A DNA stretch of 34,727 bases, from contig NZ_JYJG01000276.1 in assembly GCF_000955955.1 (NCBI RefSeq), positions 1 to 34,727 on the forward strand. Direction: 5' to 3'. A model generated the notes under the pieces. The model was not told where the DNA came from and did no database searches. It was given only the letters and a program-made list of their open reading frames with translations. The position numbers and the translations under genes are program-made. Numbering within the stretch: the stretch's first letter is position 1; the number at the start of each line of letters is the position of its first letter. Positions 23,728 to 30,751 of this stretch are shown piece by piece. Source of the stretch: Lentzea aerocolonigenes (GTDB taxonomy: Bacteria; Actinomycetota; Actinomycetes; Mycobacteriales; Pseudonocardiaceae).

Positions 23728-25155
23728 ATGTGGGAATACGCCCCCGCGCCCGAGTCGCGGGACATCGCGAACCTCAAGCCGAACTACCGGATGTTCGTCG
23801 ACGGCAAGTTCGTCGAGGGCTCCGGCGAACCGCTCAAGACCATCAACCCGGCCACCGAAGAGGTGCTCGCGGAGGTCTCGACGGCATCTGCGTCCGATGT
23901 GGACACAGCGGTCAAGGCGGCTCGACGCGCCTACGACCGCGTCTGGTCGAAGATGCCCGGCAGTGAGCGGGCCAAGTACATCTACCGGATCGCGCGGCAG
24001 ATCCAGGAACGCGCGCGTGAGCTCGCGGTGCTGGAGTCGCTCGACAACGGCAAGCCGATCAAGGAGTCGCGCGACGTCGACGTGCCCACGGCGGCGGCGC
24101 ACTTCTTCTACCACGCCGGCTGGGCGGACAAGCTCGGCTATGCGGGCTACGGGCCGGACCCGAAGCCGCTCGGCGTTGCGGGACAGGTGATCCCGTGGAA
24201 CTTCCCGCTGCTGATGGCCGCGTGGAAGATCGCGCCCGCGCTCGCGTGCGGCAACACGGTTGTCTTGAAGCCGGCCGAGACCACGCCGCTGACCGCGCTG
24301 GTGCTGGCCGAGATCATCCAGCAGTGCGACCTGCCGCCGGGTGTCGTCAACATCATCCCCGGCGCCGGTGACGTCGGTGCGGCGATCACCGAGCACGGTG
24401 ACGTGAACAAGGTGGCGTTCACCGGGTCGACCGAGGTCGGCAAGATCATCCAGGGCAAGCTCGCGGGCACCGGCAAGAAGCTGACGCTGGAACTGGGTGG
24501 CAAGGCCGCGAACGTGGTGTTCGACGACGCACCGCTCGACCAGGCCGTCGAGGGCATCGTCAACGGCATCTTCTTCAACCAGGGCCACGTCTGCTGTGCC
24601 GGAAGCCGTCTGCTGGTGCAGGAATCGATCGCGGACGAGTTGCTGGCCAAGCTGCAGACCAGGATCAACACCCTGCGCGTCGGCGACCCGCTGGACAAGA
24701 ACACCGACGTCGGCGCGATCAACTCGCGTGAGCAGCTCGTCAAGATCAAGGAGCTGACCGAGTCGGGCGAGGCCGAGGGCGCCCAGCGGTGGACGTCGTC
24801 GTGCCCGTTGCCGGACAAGGGTTTCTTCTTCGCGCCCACGGTGTTCTCCAACGTGTCGCAGGCGATGCGCATCGCCCGCGAGGAGATCTTCGGCCCGGTG
24901 CTGTCCGTGCTGACGTTCCGCACGCCGGAGGAGGCCGTGGCCAAGGCGAACAACACGCCGTACGGCCTGTCCGCGGGTGTCTGGACGGAGAAGGGCTCGC
25001 GGATTCTCTGGATGGCGCAACGGATGCGCGCCGGCGTGGTGTGGTCCAACACGTTCAACCGCTTCGACCCGGCCGCGCCGTTCGGCGGGTACCAGGAGTC
25101 GGGCTTCGGCCGTGAGGGCGGCCGCACCGGTCTGGAGGCCTACCTCGATGTCTGA
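23728..25155 (+). CDS. Aldehyde dehydrogenase, catalytic member of split pair
   Basis: Encodes 475 residues of an NAD(P)-dependent aldehyde dehydrogenase. Cofactor loop VIPWNFPLLMAAWKIAPALA, NAD-fold FTGSTEVG, general base Glu255 in LELGGK and nucleophile Cys289 in NQGHVCCAGSR are all present, followed by EEIFGPVLSVLTF and the end PFGGYQESGFGREGG. It stops soon after this, without the longer C-terminal arm of many ALDHs. Downstream of deoC, acetaldehyde is the obvious substrate (inference). Its last codons overlap the second ALDH-like gene by eight bases (25148-25155), so the two proteins are probably made in equal amounts; together they match the two-domain layout of ALDH16. Confidence 0.95.
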   Translation: MWEYAPAPESRDIANLKPNYRMFVDGKFVEGSGEPLKTINPATEEVLAEVSTASASDVDTAVKAARRAYDRVWSKMPGSERAKYIYRIARQIQERARELAVLESLDNGKPIKESRDVDVPTAAAHFFYHAGWADKLGYAGYGPDPKPLGVAGQVIPWNFPLLMAAWKIAPALACGNTVVLKPAETTPLTALVLAEIIQQCDLPPGVVNIIPGAGDVGAAITEHGDVNKVAFTGSTEVGKIIQGKLAGTGKKLTLELGGKAANVVFDDAPLDQAVEGIVNGIFFNQGHVCCAGSRLLVQESIADELLAKLQTRINTLRVGDPLDKNTDVGAINSREQLVKIKELTESGEAEGAQRWTSSCPLPDKGFFFAPTVFSNVSQAMRIAREEIFGPVLSVLTFRTPEEAVAKANNTPYGLSAGVWTEKGSRILWMAQRMRAGVVWSNTFNRFDPAAPFGGYQESGFGREGGRTGLEAYLDV

Positions 25156-26011
25156 TCGCGTCACGGTCGCGAAGACCTACAAGCTCTACATCGGCGGCGC
25201 GTTCCCGCGTTCCGAGTCGGGTCGCAGCTACCCGGTGAGCGACTCGAAGGGCGGCTTCCTCGCGAACGCCGCGCAGGGCTCCCGCAAGGACGCCCGGGAC
25301 GCGGTCACCGCCGCCCGCAAGGCTTTCGGCAGCTGGTCCGGTGCCACGGCCTACAACCGCGGCCAGGTCCTGTACCGGGTTGCCGAGGTGCTGGAGGGCC
25401 GCCGCGAGCAGTTCATCACCGAAGTGGCTCAGTCCGAAGGCGTCCAGCTGAAGAAGGCGCAGTCCGTTGTGGACGCGGCGATCGACCGCTGGGTCTGGTA
25501 CGCGGGCTGGACGGACAAGATCGCGGCCGTGCTGGGGTCCTCGAACCCCGTCGCCGGGCCGTACTTCTCGTTCTCCACGCCGGAGCCGACGGGTGTGGTC
25601 GCGGTGCTCGCGCCGCAGCAGTCGTCGTTGCTGGGCCTGGTGTCCGTGATCGCGCCGGTGATCGCGTCGGGCAACACCTGCGTGGTCATCACGTCGCAGG
25701 ACCGCCCGCTGCCCGCGATCACGCTGTCCGAGGTGCTCGCCACTTCCGACGTCCCCGGCGGTGTCGTCAACATCATCACCGGCCGGACCGCGGAGATCGC
25801 GCCGTGGCTCGCGTCGCACGCCGACGTGAACGCGCTCGACCTCACCGGCTCGCCCGAGTCGCTGCGGGCCGATCTCGAACGGTCGGCGGCCGGCACGGTG
25901 AAGCGCGTGCTGCGCAACAAGGTCAACGAGGACTTCACCGTCACTCCCGACCTGTCGCGGATCCGCGCGTACCTCGAAACGAAGACGGTCTGGCACCCCA
26001 CGGGTGTCTGA
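25148..26011 (+). CDS. Truncated aldehyde dehydrogenase-like protein without catalytic Cys
   Basis: Encodes 287 residues that align with the first ~55 percent of an ALDH: the segment VVAVLAPQQSSLLGLVSVIA, then GNTCVVITSQDRPLPAITLS and PGGVVNIITGRTAEIAPWLA mirror the cofactor region of the neighbour. The frame ends after ALDLTGSPESLR, before the region that would carry the catalytic Cys, and no remnant of the missing half follows, so it is not a simple decayed gene. The segment normally giving LELGGK is replaced by VKRVLRNKVNED. The ATG at 25148 lies inside the preceding gene (ATGTCTGA overlap). It may act as a structural partner like the second domain of ALDH16. Confidence 0.85.
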   Translation: MSDRVTVAKTYKLYIGGAFPRSESGRSYPVSDSKGGFLANAAQGSRKDARDAVTAARKAFGSWSGATAYNRGQVLYRVAEVLEGRREQFITEVAQSEGVQLKKAQSVVDAAIDRWVWYAGWTDKIAAVLGSSNPVAGPYFSFSTPEPTGVVAVLAPQQSSLLGLVSVIAPVIASGNTCVVITSQDRPLPAITLSEVLATSDVPGGVVNIITGRTAEIAPWLASHADVNALDLTGSPESLRADLERSAAGTVKRVLRNKVNEDFTVTPDLSRIRAYLETKTVWHPTGV

Positions 26012-26017
26012 GAAGTG

Positions 26018-26080
26018 CGGCCCGATCCGGCACCCGGAATTTCTCCGAAGATTTTCTGGAGAGGGTGTCGGATCGGGCCG
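26018..26080 (+). terminator. Long near-perfect hairpin between ALDH and DHFR-like genes
   Basis: An 18-base arm at 26018-26035 (starting CGGCCCGATCC) pairs with 26063-26080 (ending GGATCGGGCCG), with one G-T position that is a G-U wobble in RNA. Inside, TCTCC (26042-26046) pairs with GGAGA (26058-26062). No T-run follows. It probably ends the deoC-ALDH operon; the right arm overlaps a candidate promoter for the next operon. Confidence 0.65.
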
Positions 26081-26091
26081 ACGCAGTTCGT
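26066..26091 (+). promoter_or_regulatory. Candidate ECF42-type promoter
   Basis: TGTCGG (26066-26071) and CGT (26089-26091) are 17 bases apart, close to the TGTCGA / CG(A/T)C pattern reported for ECF42 sigma factors, and the start codon at 26101 falls where transcription would begin. It precedes the operon that ends in an ECF42-like sigma gene, suggesting autoregulation. Evidence is short motifs only. Confidence 0.3.
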
Positions 26092-26100
26092 AGCAGGGTC

Positions 26101-26661
26101 ATGAAGCTGACAACCATGACCCAGGTGAGCATCGACGGCGTGATGGAGGACAACGGCAGGTGGGCTCGCGGCAAGGGCGACGCCACCACGACCGACCTCA
26201 TCAAGCAGACCTACGAGCGAGCCGACGCGTTCCTGTTCGGCCGCCGCACCTACGAGTTCTTCGCCGGCTCGTGGGGCACCACGTCCGAGCAGGACATCCC
26301 CGACTGGGCACCGGTCGTGCGAGCGTTGAACTCGCGGCCCAAGTACGTGGTGTCCACGACCCTCACCGAACCGGCGTGGTCCGGCACGATCCTCCTGCCC
26401 GACGCCACCGCGATCGCGGACCTCAAGGCCGAGCAGAGCGGTGAGCTGCAGGTGCACGGAAGCGGCGCGCTGATCCGGTGGCTGCTCGAGCACGATCTGG
26501 TCGACGAGATGACGCTGATCGTCGTACCCGTGATCGTCGGCCGGGGTGCACGCCTGTTCCCGCACGAAGGCCCCGGCATCGCGCTCGACCTGATCGAGTC
26601 CCGAGTGGACTCCAACGGTGTGGCCACCCAGGTCTACCGGCCCCAGCACGCGCAGTCCTGA
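26101..26661 (+). CDS. Dihydrofolate reductase-like (RibD C-terminal domain) protein
   Basis: Encodes 186 residues with the DHFR/RibD_C fold: TTMTQVSIDGVMEDN at the start, FLFGRRTYEFFAGSWG in the nucleotide-binding helix, KYVVSTTLTEPAW and VDEMTLIVVPVIVGRGARLF near the end. Such proteins are common in actinobacteria beside YCII/DGPF proteins and ECF sigma factors and are presumed NADPH-dependent reductases with unknown substrate. The ATG at 26101 gives the standard N-terminus; the frame continues upstream through the hairpin without function. First gene of a three-gene operon. Confidence 0.9.
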   Translation: MKLTTMTQVSIDGVMEDNGRWARGKGDATTTDLIKQTYERADAFLFGRRTYEFFAGSWGTTSEQDIPDWAPVVRALNSRPKYVVSTTLTEPAWSGTILLPDATAIADLKAEQSGELQVHGSGALIRWLLEHDLVDEMTLIVVPVIVGRGARLFPHEGPGIALDLIESRVDSNGVATQVYRPQHAQS

Positions 26662-26667
26662 CGCCCC

Positions 26668-26673
26668 AGGAGG
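26668..26673 (+). promoter_or_regulatory. Ribosome binding site AGGAGG deciding YCII start
   Basis: A full AGGAGG eight bases before the ATG at 26682, just after the DHFR-like stop. It fixes the start of the YCII-related gene, whose frame is otherwise open upstream. Confidence 0.8.
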
Positions 26674-26681
26674 ATGCTCCG

Positions 26682-27008
26682 ATGCAGTACCTGGTTTCCG
26701 TGATCTTCGACGAGAACTCCACGCAGGCGACGCCGGACGAGGACGCCGCGATCGACATCTTCAACGAACGTCTTCAGGCGCAGGGCAACTGGGTCTTCGC
26801 CGGTGGTCTCGCCTCACCGGACGCGGCCACCGTCATCGACAACCGCGACGACGCGGCGATCATCAGCGACGGTCCCTTTCTGGAGTCCAAGGAGTACCTC
26901 GCCGGCTTCTGGGTCATCGAGGCGCCCGATCTCGACGTGGCCTTGAAGCTCGCCGCGGACGGGTCGAAGGCCTGCAACCGCAAGGTAGAGGTGCGGCCGT
27001 TCCAATGA
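26682..27008 (+). CDS. YCII-related (DGPF domain) protein
   Basis: Encodes 108 residues: MQYLVSVIFDEN at the start, WVFAGGLASPDAATVI, and ISDGPFLESKEYLAGFWVIE carrying the DGPF signature, then the basic end RKVEVRPFQ. The dimeric alpha+beta barrel family is of unknown biochemistry, but DGPF proteins are the hallmark neighbours of ECF42 sigma factors. Its TGA overlaps the sigma factor ATG by four bases (ATGA at 27005-27008), which suggests coupled translation. Confidence 0.93.
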   Translation: MQYLVSVIFDENSTQATPDEDAAIDIFNERLQAQGNWVFAGGLASPDAATVIDNRDDAAIISDGPFLESKEYLAGFWVIEAPDLDVALKLAADGSKACNRKVEVRPFQ

Positions 27009-28225
27009 GCACGCACGAAGCGATCACCCTGGCGCACCAGGAGGAATGGGCCAGGGTGGTCGCGTCGCTCACCAAGCGGTTCGGTGACCTCGACATCGCC
27101 GAGGAGGCGGCGGCCGAGGCGTTCGCGACCGCCGTCGAACGCTGGCCCACCGACGGTGTGCCGCCCAACCCCGGCGCCTGGCTCACCACAACGGCCAACC
27201 GCAAGGCGATCGACCGCCTCCGCCGGGAGAACAAGCGCGACGACAAGCACAAGGAGGCTCAGTTGACGCACGACTCCCCTGAGCCGCCGAGCATCTTCGA
27301 CGACGACCGGCTCCGGCTGATCTTCACCTGCTGCCACCCGGCGCTCGCGATAGAGGCGCGCGTGGCGCTCACGCTGCGGATGGTCGGTGGCCTGACCGTG
27401 CCCGAGATCGCGAACGCGCTGCTGGCGTCCGAAAGCGCTGTGGGACAACGGATCACCCGCGCGAAAGCCAAGATCAAGGCAGCGCGGATCCCCTACCGCG
27501 TGCCCTCAGCACAGGACCTGCCCACCCGAGTCTCGGGCGTGCTCACCGTGCTGTTCCTGGTGTTCAACGAGGGCTACCTCGCCACCGGCCCGGACACCGC
27601 TCCCCTGCGCCACGACCTGACCGCCGAGGCGATCCGGTTGACTCGCCTGATCCGCACCCTGCTCCCGGACAACGGCGAGGTGACCGGGCTGCTGGCGTTG
27701 ATGCTGCTCACCGAGGCCCGCCGCACCGCCAGGGTCTCGGCGAGCGGTGAGCTGGTCGCGCTCGACGAACAGGACCGCGGCGCCTGGGACACGCGACTGA
27801 TCGCCGAGGGACACCAACTCGTGCGCGAGCGCCTGGCTGCCGGGGTGGCTCCCGGCCGCTACCAGATCCTGGCCGCCATCAACGCCGTGCACACCTCGGC
27901 CCGCGACATGCGCGACACCGACTGGTCGCAGGTCCTCGCCCTCTACGACCAGCTCGTCCGCGTCGACCCGTCCCCGGTCGTCGCTCTCAACCGGGCCATC
28001 GCGGTCGCCGAACTGGACGGCCCGGAGGTGGCGCTGGCCACCGTCGACCGGCTCGAAGAGCAGCTGACCGGCTACCACGCCTTCCACGCGACCCGCGCCG
28101 ACCTGCTGCGCCGCCTCGGCCGGAGTCAGGAGTCGCGCGCGGCCTACGACAAGGCCGTCGAGCTGGCGGGCAACACCGCCGAGACCGCCTACCTGACCCG
28201 CCGCCGCGACCAGCTCAGGAGTTGA
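27005..28225 (+). CDS. ECF42-like RNA polymerase sigma factor with C-terminal extension
   Basis: Encodes 406 residues. Sigma region 2 occupies about 1-90 (DIAEEAAAEAFATAVERWP and the DNA-melting segment ending TTTANRKAIDRLRRE), and region 4 about 100-165 with a helix-turn-helix in LTVPEIANALLASESAVGQR. A ~230-residue helical, TPR-like C-terminal domain follows (NEGYLATG, RIRTLLPDN-like helices, YQILAAINAVH, NRAIAVAELDGPE), characteristic of ECF42, where it is reported essential for activity. No anti-sigma gene adjoins. Partner genes upstream are DGPF and DHFR-like. The stop region overlaps the convergent response regulator gene by eleven bases. Confidence 0.93.
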   Translation: MSTHEAITLAHQEEWARVVASLTKRFGDLDIAEEAAAEAFATAVERWPTDGVPPNPGAWLTTTANRKAIDRLRRENKRDDKHKEAQLTHDSPEPPSIFDDDRLRLIFTCCHPALAIEARVALTLRMVGGLTVPEIANALLASESAVGQRITRAKAKIKAARIPYRVPSAQDLPTRVSGVLTVLFLVFNEGYLATGPDTAPLRHDLTAEAIRLTRLIRTLLPDNGEVTGLLALMLLTEARRTARVSASGELVALDEQDRGAWDTRLIAEGHQLVRERLAAGVAPGRYQILAAINAVHTSARDMRDTDWSQVLALYDQLVRVDPSPVVALNRAIAVAELDGPEVALATVDRLEEQLTGYHAFHATRADLLRRLGRSQESRAAYDKAVELAGNTAETAYLTRRRDQLRS

Positions 28226-28841
28226 CCAGGCCCGCTCGCCAGGCCCACGAGGCGATGCCGACGCGGTTCTTCACGTTCAGCTTCGTCTGCACGGACGCGA
28301 GGTGCGTCTTCACCGTCGACAGCGACAGGAAGAGCTCCGACGCGATCTCCTGGTTGCTGAGCCCGCGCGCCACCTCCCGCACGACGTCCTGCTCGCGCGC
28401 GGTCAGCAGTCCCAGGTCGGGCCGCTGGGCCGGGCGCGAGAAGTGCTCCAGCATCCGCACGGTGACCTGTGGCGAGATCAGCGCGTTGCCCTGCGCCGCC
28501 GCCCGCACCGCCTCGACCAGCAACGCCGGTCCCGCGTCCTTGGTCAGGAAGCCGGAAGCGCCGTTCTCCAACGCCGTGTGCACGTACTCGTCCAGGTCGA
28601 ACGTGGTCACCACGACGACCTTGGTCGAGCCGGAGATCTTCTTGGTGACCTCCAGGCCGTCCAGCCCGGGCATGCGGATGTCGAGCAACGCCACGTCCGG
28701 CTTGTGCTCGCGGACCGCGGTCACCGCCGACACGCCGTCGGGCACGTCCGCGACCACCGTGATGTCCGGCTGCTTCTCCAGGATCATCCGGAAACCGACG
28801 CGGACCATCTCCTGGTCGTCGGCGATGAGAACTGAGATCAC
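28215..28841 (-). CDS. NarL/FixJ-type response regulator
   Basis: Encodes 208 residues. The receiver domain (1-120) has acidic pocket ADDQE, phospho-acceptor Asp54 in LLDIRMPGLDG, the VTTFD switch Thr region and Lys in FLTKDAGP. The LuxR-type helix-turn-helix at about 145-200 reads LTAREQDVVREVARGLSNQE and LFLSLSTVKTHLASVQTKL. The GTG at 28841 overlaps the histidine kinase TGA by four bases (GTGA). The divergent ABC exporter is the most likely target; no operator was identified. Confidence 0.95.
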   Translation of the reverse strand: MISVLIADDQEMVRVGFRMILEKQPDITVVADVPDGVSAVTAVREHKPDVALLDIRMPGLDGLEVTKKISGSTKVVVVTTFDLDEYVHTALENGASGFLTKDAGPALLVEAVRAAAQGNALISPQVTVRMLEHFSRPAQRPDLGLLTAREQDVVREVARGLSNQEIASELFLSLSTVKTHLASVQTKLNVKNRVGIASWAWRAGLVNS

Positions 28842-29989
28842 TTGATCCCTTTCAGGGGTAGCTCTGCGAGGACCTGCCAGCCGTTCTCACGGGGACCCGC
28901 GGAGAACAGGCCGCCGAGCAGGTCGACCCGCTCACGCATGCCTACGAGACCGTAGCCACCCTGGTTCAGCTCGTGCGGGCGGCCGTCATCCGCGACGATC
29001 ACGCGCAGCGCACCACCAGTGGTGCGGCAGATCTCCACGTCGATCATGGTCGGGGACACCGCGTGTTTGTGCACGTTGGTGAGCGACTCCTGGACCAGGC
29101 GCAACACCGAGCGGCCGAGCTCTGGCGGCACGTCGTCGGGCAGGTCGATCCGCAGCCGGGTCTCGAAGCCCAGCTCACGGGTGCGTTCGACGGCCGAGAT
29201 GACGTCCGCCGCCAGGTCGGTCGTGGCATCGTCGTTCTCGCCCTGCCGCAGGGTGCCGACCATGCGCCGCATCGCGCCCAGCGCTTCCGTGCCCGATCGG
29301 ACGATGCCCGGCAGCAACCGGTGGGCGGCGTGCGGGTCGTCGTCCGAGACCTCCAGCGCGGCCTGGGCCTGCACGAGCATGCCGGTGACGTGGTGGGCGA
29401 CGACGTCGTGCAGCTCGCGGGCCAGCGCGATGCGTTCTTCCTTCTGCGCGTCGGTGACGGCGGCGGCGATCAGGCGGCCGCTCTCGGTGTCGCGGGCGCG
29501 GAAGTACAGGCCGGTGCCGACCGCCATGAAGCCCAGCACGAGCGAGCCGAGCATCTCGTTGGCGTTGGCCGAGGAAAGCCAGTTGTCCCGGACGATGGCG
29601 GCGAAGAAGCTCACGGCCATCAGCGAGCCGACGGACCACGTGGCGGCGCGCCGGGGCTCTTCTCGCACGATGACAGCGGTGAGGACCAGGCACGCAGCGG
29701 TCTCGGCCACGGTCAGCGGGCTCAGGATCGTCGGCATGTTCACGTCGAAGAGCCGGATGACGAACGACGCCGCGAAGACCGACACGACGGTCACCGGGAT
29801 GGTGAAGGCACGCGACTTGAACGACGCGACCGCCGCGATGCACGGCGGCACGCTGAGCAGCCACACCAGAGCCTCGGCACTGCCCGGTGTGCGCATCAGC
29901 ACCAGCTCGCCGAGCATCAGCAGCGCGAGAGCGGCGGCGATCGGCCATTGGCCCCGATGACTGTCCACGGCAGACAACGGTAGGACCAT
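28838..29989 (-). CDS. Sensor histidine kinase (HisKA_3 type)
   Basis: Encodes 383 residues. The N-terminal ~165 residues form about five or six membrane helices (for example IAAALALLMLGELVLM and MLGSLVLGFMAVGTGLYF). The dimerisation/phosphoacceptor domain follows with His194 in ALARELHDVVAHHVTGM, then the ATPase domain with LVQESLTNVHKHA and VADDGR, ending GYGLVGMRERVDLLGG. No extracellular sensor domain is seen, so sensing is by the membrane part or a partner protein, perhaps the adjacent transporter. The ATG at 29989 has GGAGGGG four bases upstream; the open frame beyond is not coding. Confidence 0.93.
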   Translation of the reverse strand: MVLPLSAVDSHRGQWPIAAALALLMLGELVLMRTPGSAEALVWLLSVPPCIAAVASFKSRAFTIPVTVVSVFAASFVIRLFDVNMPTILSPLTVAETAACLVLTAVIVREEPRRAATWSVGSLMAVSFFAAIVRDNWLSSANANEMLGSLVLGFMAVGTGLYFRARDTESGRLIAAAVTDAQKEERIALARELHDVVAHHVTGMLVQAQAALEVSDDDPHAAHRLLPGIVRSGTEALGAMRRMVGTLRQGENDDATTDLAADVISAVERTRELGFETRLRIDLPDDVPPELGRSVLRLVQESLTNVHKHAVSPTMIDVEICRTTGGALRVIVADDGRPHELNQGGYGLVGMRERVDLLGGLFSAGPRENGWQVLAELPLKGIK

Positions 29990-30076
29990 CACACCCCTCC
30001 GGCCTCGGTCATCCGGCTGATCCGGTGTGTCGTCAAGGCTGAGGTTTTCCCGGAACGCACGCGGCACCTTGAAAGC

Positions 30077-30751
30077 ATGAATTCGGTTCTGGCCGCTCGT
30101 GGCCTGGTCAAGACCTACGGCGACGTGCACGCGCTCGCCGGGGTGGACATCGACATCTGCGCCGGGGACGTGCTGGCGGTCGTCGGTCCGTCCGGCTCCG
30201 GCAAGACGACGCTGCTGCACGTCCTGTCCGGCATCCTGCGCGCCGACGGCGGCGAGGTGTTCCTCGACGGGCGCGCGATCGGCGAGCTGAACGAGACGGG
30301 CCGCAGCGAGCTGCGCCGGACGGCGTTCGGGTTCGTGTTCCAGTCGGGCATGCTCGTCGCCGAGCTCACCGCCGAGGAGAACGCCGCCCTGCCGATGCTG
30401 CTCGCCGGCCGTTCGCGTGAGGAGTCGCTCGGCGCGGCAAGGCTGTGGCTCGCGCGGCTCGGCCTGCAGGGCATGGAGCAGCGGCGGCCGGGCGAGCTGT
30501 CCGGCGGGCAGGCGCAACGGGTCGCGATCGCGCGGGCGTTGGCGCACCAGCCGCGGGTGATCTTCGCGGACGAACCGACCGGTGCCCTCGACACGCGGAC
30601 CGGCCAGGAGATGATGACCGCGTTGTTGCAGGCCGCGGAGGAGACCAACGCGGCCGTCGTGATCGTCACGCACGACAAGGCGATCGCGGACCGGGCGTTG
30701 CGCGTCGTCGAGATCCAGGACGGCCGCATCGCCGCGGGGGTGTCCGCGTGA
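30077..30751 (+). CDS. ABC transporter ATP-binding protein (MacB/LolD type)
   Basis: Encodes 224 residues. Walker A GPSGSGKTT, Q-loop FVFQSGMLVAELTAEEN, signature LSGGQAQRVAIARAL, Walker B VIFADEPTGALD and H-loop IVTHD are all intact. This subfamily pairs with FtsX-like permeases and drives mechanotransmission rather than classical import. Its TGA overlaps the permease GTG (GTGA). Divergent from the histidine kinase by 87 bases, in which no convincing operator was seen. Likely role: export or removal of a peptide, lipid or antibiotic under control of the neighbouring two-component system (inference). Confidence 0.95.
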   Translation: MNSVLAARGLVKTYGDVHALAGVDIDICAGDVLAVVGPSGSGKTTLLHVLSGILRADGGEVFLDGRAIGELNETGRSELRRTAFGFVFQSGMLVAELTAEENAALPMLLAGRSREESLGAARLWLARLGLQGMEQRRPGELSGGQAQRVAIARALAHQPRVIFADEPTGALDTRTGQEMMTALLQAAEETNAAVVIVTHDKAIADRALRVVEIQDGRIAAGVSA

